DNA of 43,183 bases from assembly GCA_009380095.1 (NCBI GenBank), contig WHSL01000023.1, positions 1 to 43,183 on the forward strand, read 5' to 3'. Origin of the DNA: Streptosporangiales bacterium. Lineage in GTDB: Bacteria > Actinomycetota > Actinomycetes > Streptosporangiales > Streptosporangiaceae. The first letter of the stretch is position 1, and each line of letters starts with the position of its first letter. The notes under the pieces were generated by a model. The model had not been told where the DNA came from, did not search any database, and worked only from the letters and a program-made list of their open reading frames with translations. The translations under genes and the position numbers were made by a program. Shown here piece by piece: positions 1 to 9,505 of this stretch.

Positions 1-447
1 ACCTCCCGTCGTGAATGAGAGGTCATCCGGCGGCGTGGGGCGGCCGACGGACGGAGGAAAGTCGTCCGGCGGCCCTGGGCGGCCGTTCGGTGGCGGGAGA
101 TCGGGTCGAGAGCCGGGAGGGGCGATCGGCGGCGGGAGGTCGGGTTGAGGGGCAGGGCGGGGCACGGGAGGTGGGAGATCGGTGGGTGGCGGCGGTACGG
201 GGTCGTCGCGGGGGGCTGTATCCGGCGGCGATGGGGGCAGGGATGGGACGGCTGCGAGGTGCGGGCCTGGGGGTGGGGTCGGGTCGGCGGGCATGGGTGG
301 GGGTTCGGCTGTCCAAAAGGGATCGCTGGAGCCGAGGGTCGTGGGCGCGGGGTTGGAGGGAGATGTCGATGCGGCGTTGTGGAGGGCGCGTAGGCGGTTG
401 TGGGAGGTGGCGGTGGGTGCGGTCGAACGGGTGTTTGAACGGCTCAT
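1..447 (-). CDS. Proline-rich N-terminus of a probable ComEA DNA-binding protein (partial, runs off the left edge)
   Basis: Reading leftward from an ATG at 447, the frame stays open to the window edge (149 residues, no stop). It begins MSRSNTRSTA, contains a basic NRLRAL stretch at about residues 17-22, and then becomes strongly proline/aspartate-rich, with repeated DLPPP and PPDD motifs. An in-frame stop lies just upstream (483-481) and 447 is the only ATG, so the start is fairly certain, although no good ribosome binding site precedes it. In many actinobacteria the gene downstream of degV is comEA, a membrane-anchored DNA receptor with a disordered N-terminus before its membrane helix, SLBB and helix-hairpin-helix domains. 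Those domains would lie outside the window, so the name rests on position and composition only. The G-rich look of the plus strand here is simply the complement of its proline codons. Confidence 0.45.
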   Translation of the reverse strand, partial: MSRSNTRSTAPTATSHNRLRALHNAASTSPSNPAPTTLGSSDPFWTAEPPPMPADPTPPPGPHLAAVPSLPPSPPDTAPRDDPVPPPPTDLPPPVPRPAPQPDLPPPIAPPGSRPDLPPPNGRPGPPDDFPPSVGRPTPPDDLSFTTGG

Positions 448-498
448 GGCGGAGACGCTAGGGCGGGACGGATCAGCCCGTCAGAGCCGAACGGGGTT

Positions 499-537
499 CT
501 GTGGACGGCGGCGGCCGCGCGGCATCGCCGTCCACAG
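499..537. terminator. Perfect 12-bp inverted repeat between degV and the comEA-like gene
   Basis: Positions 499-510 and 526-537 are perfect reverse complements (CTGTGGACGGCG and its complement) around a 15-nt loop. There is no T-tract, as is usual for high-GC hairpins. It lies downstream of degV and upstream of the comEA-like start, so it may end or attenuate degV transcription. Role inferred. Confidence 0.5.
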
Positions 538-576
538 GCGGGGAGTTGAGCCGCGCATCGCAGGGGCCGAGCGAGC

Positions 577-705
577 ATGATGGCAGCCTGGGCCGAGCTC
601 GAGGCGCTCGCCGCGCGGCCCGGCTTCGTCCGCGGCTACCTCGGCCGCAACGCCGACAAGCCCGTCCGGTGGGCGCTGGACATCATGGGGGTCGCGACAC
701 GTTGA
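577..705 (+). pseudogene. Fragment of an antibiotic-biosynthesis-monooxygenase (ABM) fold protein
   Basis: A 42-codon frame from ATG 577 contains ALAARPGFVRGYLGRN followed by D-x-P-x-x-W. This closely resembles the first helix and second strand of ABM-domain proteins (dimeric alpha/beta barrel, usually about 95-110 residues). The frame ends at a TGA where the family would continue with its second half, and nothing family-like precedes the ATG. It sits on the opposite strand to its neighbours degV and the comEA-like gene. I read it as a gene remnant missing both ends. A short expressed peptide cannot be excluded, but the Shine-Dalgarno sequence is poor. Family assignment rests on about 25 residues. 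Confidence 0.4.
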
Positions 706-718
706 GCCGTGCTCGGAC

Positions 719-1567
719 TCAGACCGGGGCTACCACTGTGCCGATCATGCCGGGGCCGGCGTGGGCGCCGATGACGGCGCCGACCTCGACGATGCGGAGC
801 TCGCGGAGCTTGGGGAGACGCTCGCGGATGCGGGCGGCGAGCTGGTCGGCACGCTCGGGGGCGGCGAGGTGGTGCACCACCACCTCGGTCTCGGCGTCTC
901 CCGCGGTCTCCTCGGCGAGCTCGGTGAGCCGGGCGATGGCGCGCGACATGGTCCGCACCTTCTCCAGCGGCGCGATGTGCCCGTCGACGACGTGCAGCAG
1001 CGGCTTGACCATCAGCGCCGATCCGACCAGCTGCGCGGCGGGGCCGATCCTGCCGCCCCGGCGCAGGTGCTCAAGGGTGTCCACGCAGAAGATGGAGCGC
1101 GTACGGGCCGCCTGCGCGGCCCCGGCCTCCGCCACGGCCTCCACGTCAGCCCCGGCCGCCACCGCGGCCCGTGCGGCCGCGAGTACGGCGAGCCCCAGCC
1201 CCATCCCGACGCTCCCGGAGTCGACCACCCGTACCGGTACGGGCGCGTCCTCGGCGGCGAACGACGCGGCCTCCACGGTGCCGGAGAGCTGGCCGGACAG
1301 GTGCATGGAGACGATCGCGGCGGCTCCTGCCTCCGCGGCCGCCTGGTACGCCTGGGCGAATCGCTCCGGAGACGGTCGTGAAGTGGTCACCGGGATCCAC
1401 GAGCGCAGCGCTTCCGCCACGTCGGAGGAGCCGACGTGCACCCCCTCCTCGCGGACCCGGCCGCCGATCACCACCTGCAGCGGGACCACGGAAAGGTCGT
1501 AGCGCGAGACGAGGTCGACGGGGAGGTAGGCGGTGGAGTCGGTGACCAGGGCGACTGGAGCTGACAT
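719..1567 (-). CDS. DegV family fatty-acid-binding protein
   Basis: The 282-residue product has the family layout from end to end. It starts with VALVTDSTAYLP (strand 1 and lipid-head-group loop), has TSRPSPERF near residue 62, the SGQLSGTV segment near residue 91, VDSGSVGMGLG near 115, and the RRGGRI loop near residue 169. Length is normal for the family (about 280). DegV/FakB proteins hold a fatty acid in a deep pocket, and in Firmicutes present it to the kinase FakA for phosphorylation. No FakA-like gene is in this window, so the partner is unknown. The gene is 68 bp downstream of hutI on the same strand and could be cotranscribed with it. It is followed by the hairpin at 499-537 and the comEA-like gene, an order common in actinobacteria. 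Confidence 0.9.
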   Translation of the reverse strand: MSAPVALVTDSTAYLPVDLVSRYDLSVVPLQVVIGGRVREEGVHVGSSDVAEALRSWIPVTTSRPSPERFAQAYQAAAEAGAAAIVSMHLSGQLSGTVEAASFAAEDAPVPVRVVDSGSVGMGLGLAVLAAARAAVAAGADVEAVAEAGAAQAARTRSIFCVDTLEHLRRGGRIGPAAQLVGSALMVKPLLHVVDGHIAPLEKVRTMSRAIARLTELAEETAGDAETEVVVHHLAAPERADQLAARIRERLPKLRELRIVEVGAVIGAHAGPGMIGTVVAPV

Positions 1568-1635
1568 GCCGTGAGGTTACTGTCTGATGCGGCGGAATTG
1601 TTCGATCAACGCAAGGTGTCCGCCCGCGGAGTCCC

Positions 1636-2844
1636 TTACTGGATGGGCTCGCCGCCGCGCCAGACACGCAGCGCACGCAGGCCGAACGCCCACGCGAAGG
1701 CGCCCTCGTGATCGGCGTCCCAGAGCACGAGATCCGCGTACCTTCCGGGGGCCAGCACGCCCCGGTCCGCCGCCTGCAGAGCGGCCGCGCCGCCCACGGT
1801 GGCCGCGCGCAGCGCCTCCGTGACGCTCATGTTGAACATGGCGATCGCCAGGGCGATCACCAGCGACATCGAGGTGGTGCCGCACTGACCGGGGTTGTGG
1901 TCGGTGCCGAGCGCGACCGGCACGCCGCGGTCGAGCAGCGCCCGCACCGGCGGCGTACGGCGCAGCTGCAGCGCGGTGCTCGGGCAGATCACCGCGGGCA
2001 CGCCGGCTCGCGCCAGCGCGGTCACGTCCTCGTCGGTGGCCTCGTGCAGCAGGTCGGCCGACGAGCACTGCAGCTCGGCGGCGAGCAGCGCGGCGCCGGT
2101 CCGCTCGAACGAGCAGGCGTGCACCCGCGGCATCAGCCCGACCGCACGGCCGGCGGACAGCACCCAGCGCGCGTCCTCGATGGTGAACTGGCCGGTGTCG
2201 CAGAAGACGTCCACGGAGTCGGCGCCGGCCGCGGCGGCGTCCACACACCACATGCCGATGGCGTCGACGTAGTCGCGCTGCCGCCCGAAGTACTCCGGCG
2301 GCACGATGTGCGCGGCCAGGAACGTCACGTTGAGCCGCGGCATGCCGGGCTCGTTCTCCAGCGAACGGAGCAGCCGTACGTCGGCAAGCTCGCCGTCGCG
2401 GGTCAGGTGGTACCCGGTCTTGGCCTCGACCGTGGTGGTGCCGGACAGCAGCCACGTACGCAGCCGCTCACGGACGCCGTTGCACAAGGTCCACGGGTCG
2501 GTGCCGCGGGTCACGGTGACGGTGGAGGCGACGCCACCGCCGGCGGTGGCGATCTCCGAGTACGACGTGCCGCCGGCCCGCATGGCCAGCTCGGCCCAGC
2601 GGTTGCCGGCGTACACCGGATGCGAGTGGGCGTCGATGAGGCCGGGCGTGACGAGGCCGCCACCGAGGTTGTCGACCTGGTCGACGTCGACGATGTCGTC
2701 GACGATGCCGGGGATGCCCTGGGGAAGATCGGCCGACGCTCCCACCCACGCGATGCGGTCGTCGTGGATGAGGATGGCCGCGTTGCTGAGGACGTCGGTG
2801 CCCGTCCACAGTCTGCCGATGTTGGTGAGGAGCCGTACGGTCAT
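1636..2844 (-). CDS. hutI: Imidazolonepropionase (histidine degradation)
   Basis: HutI hydrolyses 4-imidazolone-5-propanoate to N-formimino-L-glutamate, the third step of histidine breakdown. The 402-residue product is an amidohydrolase of normal length. It has the metal-binding HSH motif at about residues 73-75 within DAHSHPVYAGNRWAEL, the HutI-typical GGGVASTV segment near residue 101, a conserved AAHIVPPEY near residue 176, and GTDHNPG near residue 315 carrying the catalytic aspartate. ATG 2844 is preceded by AGGGGTG at suitable spacing. No hutH, hutU or formiminoglutamate hydrolase gene is in the window, so the pathway must be completed elsewhere. Guanine deaminase-like amidohydrolases are the main alternative, but the HutI motifs favour this call. 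Confidence 0.88.
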   Translation of the reverse strand: MTVRLLTNIGRLWTGTDVLSNAAILIHDDRIAWVGASADLPQGIPGIVDDIVDVDQVDNLGGGLVTPGLIDAHSHPVYAGNRWAELAMRAGGTSYSEIATAGGGVASTVTVTRGTDPWTLCNGVRERLRTWLLSGTTTVEAKTGYHLTRDGELADVRLLRSLENEPGMPRLNVTFLAAHIVPPEYFGRQRDYVDAIGMWCVDAAAAGADSVDVFCDTGQFTIEDARWVLSAGRAVGLMPRVHACSFERTGAALLAAELQCSSADLLHEATDEDVTALARAGVPAVICPSTALQLRRTPPVRALLDRGVPVALGTDHNPGQCGTTSMSLVIALAIAMFNMSVTEALRAATVGGAAALQAADRGVLAPGRYADLVLWDADHEGAFAWAFGLRALRVWRGGEPIQ

Positions 2845-3102
2845 CGCATCACCCCTGGCTCCGCCGACACCGCAACGGACATCGTGCCGATCACGCTGCT
2901 CGCCCGTCGCGGCTGTGGGCCGCGAGACGGTGGGAACGGGACGTCATGGGGTCACCTGCCGTCATTCGCCCCGCTTTGACCAGCGGAGACCAGCCAAGTG
3001 AAGCGGCCGCACGGGCATCGTCAAGGCTCGTTCGGCCGATTCGGTTAGGTCACGGTATTTCATCGATGCCTGGGTGTACAGGCCGTTCACCAAGAAGTGA
3101 TG
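2845..3102. other. Intergenic region upstream of hutI; no gene recognised
   Basis: This stretch should hold the hutI promoter on the minus strand. A 62-codon minus-strand frame (2962-3150) runs through it and through the hairpin at 3103-3123, has no recognisable domain, and is probably not a gene. No convincing -10/-35 pair was assigned. Confidence 0.4.
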
Positions 3103-3123
3103 CCCGAAACCACCGGTTTCGGG
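3103..3123. terminator. 9-bp stem-loop, second hairpin downstream of hflX
   Basis: CCCGAAACC at 3103-3111 and GGTTTCGGG at 3115-3123 form a perfect stem with a 3-nt loop. It lies 37 bp beyond the stronger hairpin at 3160-3185 in the direction of hflX transcription, so it could be a back-up terminator. It could also be a palindromic protein-binding site in the hutI upstream region. Confidence 0.5.
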
Positions 3124-3159
3124 GCAACCCGACCGCGACAAGATCGTCACTGCCCGGAT

Positions 3160-3185
3160 GCCGGACTCCGCGCACGGAGTCCGGC
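3160..3185 (-). terminator. hflX terminator hairpin
   Basis: GCCGGACTCCG (3160-3170) and CGGAGTCCGGC (3175-3185) pair perfectly (11 bp) around a CGCA tetraloop. The stem begins 1 nt after the hflX stop codon. Confidence 0.75.
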
Positions 3186-3186
3186 C

Positions 3187-4659
3187 TCAGGACGTGGCGG
3201 TGACGGCGGCCTCGGCGGCGCGCCGGAGCTGCTCGGCGAGCGGCCGCGGCACCCGCGCGTGCAGCAGCGTGCCGTCGGTGGTGTGCTCCTGCTCGAGCAC
3301 CTCACCCTCCTCGTACGCCCGCGCGACGAGGTCGCCCCGTGCGTACGGCACCTCCACCTTGACCTCTTCGTCGTTGCGCGGCAGCCGGGCCTCCACGATC
3401 TGCCGCAGCTCCTCGATGCCGGCGCCGGTACGGGCCGACACGGGCACCGCGCCGTACTCCCGGCGGAGCTTGTCGACGGTCACCGGGTCGGCGGCGTCGA
3501 TCTTGTTGACCACGATCAGCTCGGGGATCTCGTCGGCACCGACCTCGGCGAGCACCTCCCGTACGGCGGTGATCTGCCGCTCCGGGGCGGGGTCCGAGCC
3601 GTCGACCACGTGCAGCACGAGGTCGGCCGCGGCCACCTCCTCCAGGGTCGAGCGGAACGCCTCCACCAGCTGGTGCGGCAGGTGCCGTACGAACCCGACC
3701 GTGTCGCTCAGCGTGTACGCCCGCCCGCCGGGCGTCTCGGCCCGCCGGACCGCCGGGTCCAGGGTGGCGAAGAGCGCGTCCTCGACCAGCACCCCGGCTC
3801 CGGTGAGCCGGTTGAGCAGGCTGGACTTGCCGGCGTTGGTGTAGCCCGCGATGGCAACGGCGGGCACCGGGCTGCGCCGGCGCTCCTGACGCTGCGTCTC
3901 CCGGGTGGTCTTCAGCGCGGCGATCTGTCGGCGCAGCTTGGAGCGCCGCTCGTTGATGCGCCGCCGGTCGGTCTCGATCTTGGTCTCACCGGGACCACGC
4001 GTGCCGACGCCGCCGCCCCCGCCGCCGGCGCGACCGCCGGCCTGCCGGGACATCGACTCACCCCAGCCGCGCAGCCGCGGCAGCATGTACTCCAGCTGGG
4101 CGAGCTCGACCTGCGCCTTGCCCTCCCGGCTCCGCGCGTGCTGCGCGAAGATGTCCAGGATCAGCGCCGTACGGTCGATGACCTTGACCTTGACCACGGC
4201 CTCCAGCTGCCGGAGCTGGCCGGGTGTGAGCTCACCGTCGCAGATCACGGTGTCGGCGCCGGTGGCGACGACCACGTCGCGCAGCTCCTCGGCCTTGCCG
4301 CGGCCCACGTACGTCGCCGGGTCGGGCTTGGGGCGCCGCTGGATCAGCGCCTCCAGCACCTGGGAACCGGCCGTCTCGGCGAGTAGCGCGAGCTCGGCCA
4401 TGGAGTTCTCGGCGTCGACGAGCGTGCCGCCGGTCCAGACGCCGATGAGCACCACCCGCTCCAGGCGGAGGGCACGGTACTCGACCTCGGTGACGTCTTC
4501 GAGCTCGGTGGAGAGGCCGGCCACCCGGCGCAGCGCTTGCCGGTCGGCCAGATCGAGCTGGTCGCCGTCGAACTCCGCGGTGTCGCCGGTCTCGGGGAAG
4601 TCGATCGCCTCGTCGGTGACGTCGGCGTTCTGGTGAATGTCGCTGGGCAGTGAAGTCAT
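3187..4659 (-). CDS. hflX: Ribosome-associated GTPase HflX
   Basis: HflX is a translational GTPase that binds the 50S subunit and splits stalled or hibernating 70S ribosomes. The 490-residue product has the N-terminal HflX domain (about 70-200) with the YVGRGKAEEL motif, the glycine-rich linker ending in TRGPGETKIETDRR (about 220-233), then a GTPase domain. The G1 motif GYTNAGKSS is at 272-280, G3 DTVGF at 319-323 and G4 NKID at 385-388. The N-terminus carries about 60 acidic, probably disordered residues. ATG 4659 has no evident Shine-Dalgarno sequence, so the transcript may be leaderless. In Mycobacterium tuberculosis hflX follows miaA-dapF. Here it is separated from dapF by about 15 kb of other genes. 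Confidence 0.95.
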   Translation of the reverse strand: MTSLPSDIHQNADVTDEAIDFPETGDTAEFDGDQLDLADRQALRRVAGLSTELEDVTEVEYRALRLERVVLIGVWTGGTLVDAENSMAELALLAETAGSQVLEALIQRRPKPDPATYVGRGKAEELRDVVVATGADTVICDGELTPGQLRQLEAVVKVKVIDRTALILDIFAQHARSREGKAQVELAQLEYMLPRLRGWGESMSRQAGGRAGGGGGGVGTRGPGETKIETDRRRINERRSKLRRQIAALKTTRETQRQERRRSPVPAVAIAGYTNAGKSSLLNRLTGAGVLVEDALFATLDPAVRRAETPGGRAYTLSDTVGFVRHLPHQLVEAFRSTLEEVAAADLVLHVVDGSDPAPERQITAVREVLAEVGADEIPELIVVNKIDAADPVTVDKLRREYGAVPVSARTGAGIEELRQIVEARLPRNDEEVKVEVPYARGDLVARAYEEGEVLEQEHTTDGTLLHARVPRPLAEQLRRAAEAAVTATS

Positions 4660-4864
4660 CTTGTACGTATCAACGCCTCATGCAGGCTGTGTCATCCCTT
4701 CGATCGTCGCACGAAGCCCCCGCCGGCACACCTGGTTAAACCCTGGGGGCGTTTCGCCTTGCGGGGAAATAGGCGAGCTTTTCCGTTTCGCGGCGCCTTC
4801 GGACTGTCATCGGCGAGGGGTTGGGTAGAGGCTCGAGAGGAGGTGGGGCGTGGCCCACGACCCG

Positions 4865-4893
4865 TTGACCGGCCCGGGACACGCCGCTACCGT
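4865..4893 (+). promoter_or_regulatory. Promoter of aceB
   Basis: TTGACC at 4865-4870 and TACCGT at 4888-4893 are separated by exactly 17 bp. They match the principal sigma factor consensus for actinobacteria (TTGAC-n, TA-n3-T). The predicted transcript start is near 4900, inside the first operator-like repeat and downstream of the first in-frame ATG at 4850. This supports translation from ATG 4943. Confidence 0.6.
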
Positions 4894-4897
4894 CAAC

Positions 4898-4933
4898 TTC
4901 CACAACTCAGAATCCTCTTTCCACAATATGGAA
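4898..4933 (+). promoter_or_regulatory. Tandem operator-like repeats over the aceB transcript start
   Basis: TTCCACAACTCAGAA (4898-4912) and TTCCACAATATGGAA (4919-4933) share their first eight bases and their last three. They are spaced 21 bp start to start, two helical turns, so both lie on one face of the DNA. The second is a near-palindrome (TTCC-N7-GGAA), the size and form bound by IclR-family dimers. Together they cover the predicted start point and touch the ribosome binding site, as expected for a repressor. The candidate regulator is the IclR protein at 10797-11534. Binding is inferred. Confidence 0.5.
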
Positions 4934-4942
4934 GGACCGGAC

Positions 4943-6547
<1,605 letters not shown>

Positions 6548-6555
6548 CCCGTGCC

Positions 6556-6590
6556 GCCGCCCGGCCGCGCCATCGGGCCGGCCGGGCGGC
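6556..6590 (+). terminator. aceB terminator hairpin
   Basis: GCCGCCCGGCC (6556-6566) and GGCCGGGCGGC (6580-6590) form an 11-bp stem with a 13-nt loop, beginning 8 nt after the aceB stop. It separates aceB from the glcD operon, so the two are probably separate transcripts. Confidence 0.6.
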
Positions 6591-6738
6591 GTCATCCACA
6601 GGTGGCGCGGGCGCCGTACAGCCATCGCCGGTTGTCCACAGGCCCGGTTCCTCCCAGGGCCGTCGGTGCGACAGGATGCATGTAGGGGCGTTCTCCCGGA
6701 CACTCCTCCGGGTTCCCGCGCAGGAAGGGGTGAGCACG

Positions 6739-8199
6739 ATGCAGGACCTGGCGACCCTGGTTCCGCGGCTCCGCGCGATCGCCGGTGACGAGCACGTGAT
6801 CACCGACGAGGTGCGCCGGCGCACGTACGAGAGCGACGGGCTGACCTATCACGCGGAGGTGCCCGGCGTCGTGGTGCTGCCCGGCTCCGCGGAGCAGGTC
6901 GCGGCGATCGTGCGGCTGTGCGCGGACGAGGGCGTGCCCTGGGTGCCGCGCGGCTCCGGCACGGGGCTGTCGGCGGGGGCCCTCCCCCGGGCCGACGGCG
7001 TGCTGCTGGTCACCTCGCGGATGCGGCGGATCCTCGAGATCGACGTGCCGAACCGGTGTGCGGTGGTGGAGCCGGGGGTGTTCAACCTCGACGTCACGAA
7101 GGCCGCGGCGCCGTCCGGCTACTACTACGCCCCCGACCCGTCCAGCCAGCAGGTCTGCTCGGTCGGCGGCAACATCGCGGAGAACTCCGGCGGCGCGCAC
7201 TGCCTGAAGTACGGGTTCACCGTGAACCACGTGCTCGGCCTGGAGGTGGTGACCCCGGACGGCGAGATCGTCCGGCTCGGCGGCGGCCCCGCCGGTGCAC
7301 CCGGCTACGACCTGATCGGCGCCTTCGTCGGGTCGGAGGGCACGCTCGGCGTGGTCACCAAGATCACCGTACGGCTGACGCGCCAGCCCGAGCAGGTGCG
7401 CACCATGCTCGCCGCGTTCGACGACATCGAGGCGGGCGGCGCCGCCGTGGGGGCGATCATCGGGGCCGGCGTGCTGCCCGCGGCCATCGAGATGATGGAC
7501 GCGCTGGCGATCGAGGCGGCCGAGGCCGCCGTGGCCTGTGAGTATCCCGCGGGCGCCGGCGCCGTGCTGGTGGTCGAGCTGGACGGGCCGGCCGCCGAGG
7601 TCGAGCGGGAGTACGCGGCGGCCGAGAAGCTCTGCCGGGAGTCCGGCGCCTGGGAGATCCGGGTCGCCGACGACCCCGCCCAGCGCGCGCTGATCTGGAA
7701 GGGCCGCAAGTCCGCGTTCGCCGCCGTGGGCCGGATCAGCCCCGCCTACATCGTGCAGGACGGCGTGGTGCCACGCACCGCGCTGTCGGAGGTGCTGCGG
7801 CGGATCGACGAGCTGTCCGCCGAGTCCGGCATCCGGGTGGCCAACGTGTTCCACGCCGGCGACGGCAACCTGCATCCGCTGGTGCTCTTCGACGACGCGG
7901 AGCCGGGCGCGGGCGAGCGCGCCGAGATCGTCTCCGGCAAGATCCTCGACCTGTGCATCGAGCACGGCGGCTCCATCACCGGCGAGCACGGCGTCGGGGT
8001 GGACAAGTCGCGGTACATGCCACGGATGTTCGGCCAGGAGGATCTCGACACGATGCAGTTGCTGCGGTGCGCCTTCGACCCCGAGGGCCTGTGCAACCCG
8101 GGCAAGGTGTTCCCCACCCCCCGGCTCTGCGGCGAGGTCCCCGGAGTCAACCGCGGCGTGCATCCGCTCGTCGAGTCGGGTCAGGCGGAGCAGTTCTGA
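6739..8199 (+). CDS. glcD: Glycolate oxidase FAD-binding subunit GlcD
   Basis: GlcD is the FAD subunit of glycolate dehydrogenase, which oxidises glycolate to glyoxylate with electrons passed to the quinone pool. The frame is open far upstream, but ATG 6739 (after GGAAGGGG at 6723-6730) gives MQDLATLVPRL and 486 residues, close to the family norm of about 480-500. It shows the PCMH-type FAD-binding domain with PRGSGTGLSAGA (about 74-85), VGGNIAENSGGAHCLKYG (about 145-162), and AFVGSEGTLGVVTK (about 195-208). The C-terminal FAD-oxidase domain has NVFHAGDGNLHPL (about 371-383) and SITGEHGVGVDK (about 414-425). It is followed after 28 bp by glcE. D-lactate dehydrogenases of the same superfamily are the main alternative, but the adjacent glcE, glcF and malate synthase favour glycolate. 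Confidence 0.9.
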   Translation: MQDLATLVPRLRAIAGDEHVITDEVRRRTYESDGLTYHAEVPGVVVLPGSAEQVAAIVRLCADEGVPWVPRGSGTGLSAGALPRADGVLLVTSRMRRILEIDVPNRCAVVEPGVFNLDVTKAAAPSGYYYAPDPSSQQVCSVGGNIAENSGGAHCLKYGFTVNHVLGLEVVTPDGEIVRLGGGPAGAPGYDLIGAFVGSEGTLGVVTKITVRLTRQPEQVRTMLAAFDDIEAGGAAVGAIIGAGVLPAAIEMMDALAIEAAEAAVACEYPAGAGAVLVVELDGPAAEVEREYAAAEKLCRESGAWEIRVADDPAQRALIWKGRKSAFAAVGRISPAYIVQDGVVPRTALSEVLRRIDELSAESGIRVANVFHAGDGNLHPLVLFDDAEPGAGERAEIVSGKILDLCIEHGGSITGEHGVGVDKSRYMPRMFGQEDLDTMQLLRCAFDPEGLCNPGKVFPTPRLCGEVPGVNRGVHPLVESGQAEQF

Positions 8200-8227
8200 T
8201 GGGCGTCGATCGAGGCGGGCGGGCGCA

Positions 8228-9505
8228 GTGATCAAGGAATTGGCGGCCACGGGCGCACGGCTCCGCCCCGGCACGGCCGACGACGCGGTCGGCGGGATCG
8301 TGCCGGCGCAGGTGGCGAGCCCGGACTCTGTGGAGCAGGCGGCGGCGCTGCTCGCCGCCGCGCACGCGCTCGGGCTCCGTACGGTGTTCCGCGGCGCGGG
8401 CACCAAGCTCGCCTGGGGGTCACCGCCGCAGGCCTGTGACCTGCTGCTGGAAACCGTGGCGATGGATCGGGTGCTCGACCACGCGGCCGGTGACCTGGTG
8501 GTGCAGGTGCAGGCCGGAGTGCCGATGGCGAGGCTGTCCGGGACGCTCGGGGGGGCCGACCAGGAGCTCGCGGTGGAGTCCCCGGTGCCCGGCGGCACGG
8601 TCGGCGGCATGCTGGGCAGCGGCGTCGCGGGGCCGCGCCGGATGCTCCACGGCACCGCCCGCGACCTGCTGATCGGCGTCACCATGGTGCTCGCGGACGG
8701 CACCGTGGCGCGCTCCGGCGGCCGGGTGGTGAAGAACGTCGCCGGCTACGACCTGGGCAAGCTGCTCACCGGCTCGTACGGCACGCTCGGGCTGATCGCC
8801 GAGGCCACCTTCCGGCTGCACCCCAAGCCGGCCGCGACCGCGTACGTGACCGCGACCGCGCGCGACCCGGGGCACGCGGCGGAGCTGCTGCAGGCCGTGT
8901 TCGGCTCGCAGACCGCGCCGTCCGCGATCGAGCTGGACCTGCCGCCCGGCGGCGAGCCGGAGCTGGCCGTGCTGCTCGAAGGCACACCGCGCGGGGTGCA
9001 GCGGCGGGCGGGCGACGTCGGCAAGCTGCTCGGCACGGACGCGCAGGACATCGAGGCACCGCTCTGGTGGAACCGCTTGCCCGGCGGCGACACCCTGCTG
9101 GAGCTGCGGAGCTGGCCCAAGACGCTGGGCCGGGTGCTGACGGCGGTGTCCGAGCTCGCGGCGTCGGCCGAGGTGAAGGCCGTGCTGCGGGGTTCGGCCG
9201 GGGTGGGGCACTTCCGGATCGGCGTGTCCGGTGAGCCGGCGGCCCAGGCGCACTTCGTCGGGGAGCTGCGGTCCGCGCTCGGCGCGCTCGACGGCGGCGT
9301 CACCGTGACCGACGCGCCGGATGCGGTCCGCGGCTTGGTGGACGTGTGGGGGCCGGTCCCCGGTCTGGAGCTGATGCGCCGGGTGAAGGATCGGTTCGAC
9401 CCCGGATGGCTGCTCGCGCCGGGCCGGTTCTTCGGTCGGCAGGGTGACGGCCTGGGACAGCAGGGCGACGGTTCCGGACGGGAGAGCGTGGGAGGCGACG
9501 GATGA
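8228..9505 (+). CDS. glcE: Glycolate oxidase subunit GlcE-like FAD-binding protein
   Basis: GlcE is the second, shorter FAD-binding subunit of glycolate oxidase. The 425-residue product starts at GTG 8228 (MIKELAATGARL). It has an FAD-binding PCMH-type domain with FRGAGTKLAWG (about 55-65), ESPVPGGTVGGMLGSG (about 118-133), and RVVKNVAGYDLGKLLTGSYGT (about 162-182), the last being characteristic of GlcE. The C-terminus ends DRFDPGWLLAPGRFFG, as in the family, and then adds a 25-residue glycine/glutamine-rich tail containing a QGDG repeat. An out-of-frame ATG overlaps the glcD stop at 8199, so the GTG is the better start. The 3' end overlaps glcF by 4 bp (ATGA). Confidence 0.87.
   Translation: MIKELAATGARLRPGTADDAVGGIVPAQVASPDSVEQAAALLAAAHALGLRTVFRGAGTKLAWGSPPQACDLLLETVAMDRVLDHAAGDLVVQVQAGVPMARLSGTLGGADQELAVESPVPGGTVGGMLGSGVAGPRRMLHGTARDLLIGVTMVLADGTVARSGGRVVKNVAGYDLGKLLTGSYGTLGLIAEATFRLHPKPAATAYVTATARDPGHAAELLQAVFGSQTAPSAIELDLPPGGEPELAVLLEGTPRGVQRRAGDVGKLLGTDAQDIEAPLWWNRLPGGDTLLELRSWPKTLGRVLTAVSELAASAEVKAVLRGSAGVGHFRIGVSGEPAAQAHFVGELRSALGALDGGVTVTDAPDAVRGLVDVWGPVPGLELMRRVKDRFDPGWLLAPGRFFGRQGDGLGQQGDGSGRESVGGDG

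Noticed and set aside
15-461. Glycine/arginine-rich plus-strand frame at the left edge
   Set aside because: It is the complement of the proline-rich minus-strand frame, which has better codon usage and a plausible N-terminus.
2962-3150. 62-codon minus-strand frame upstream of hutI
   Set aside because: It has no homology that I recognise, no clear ribosome binding site, and it overlaps the hairpin at 3103-3123.
6592-6640. Two DnaA-box-like sequences (TCATCCACA and TTGTCCACA) upstream of glcD
   Set aside because: Only two boxes, no dnaA/dnaN nearby and no AT-rich unwinding region, so this is not an origin. They share TCCACA with the aceB operators, but that hexamer occurs at many other places in the window.
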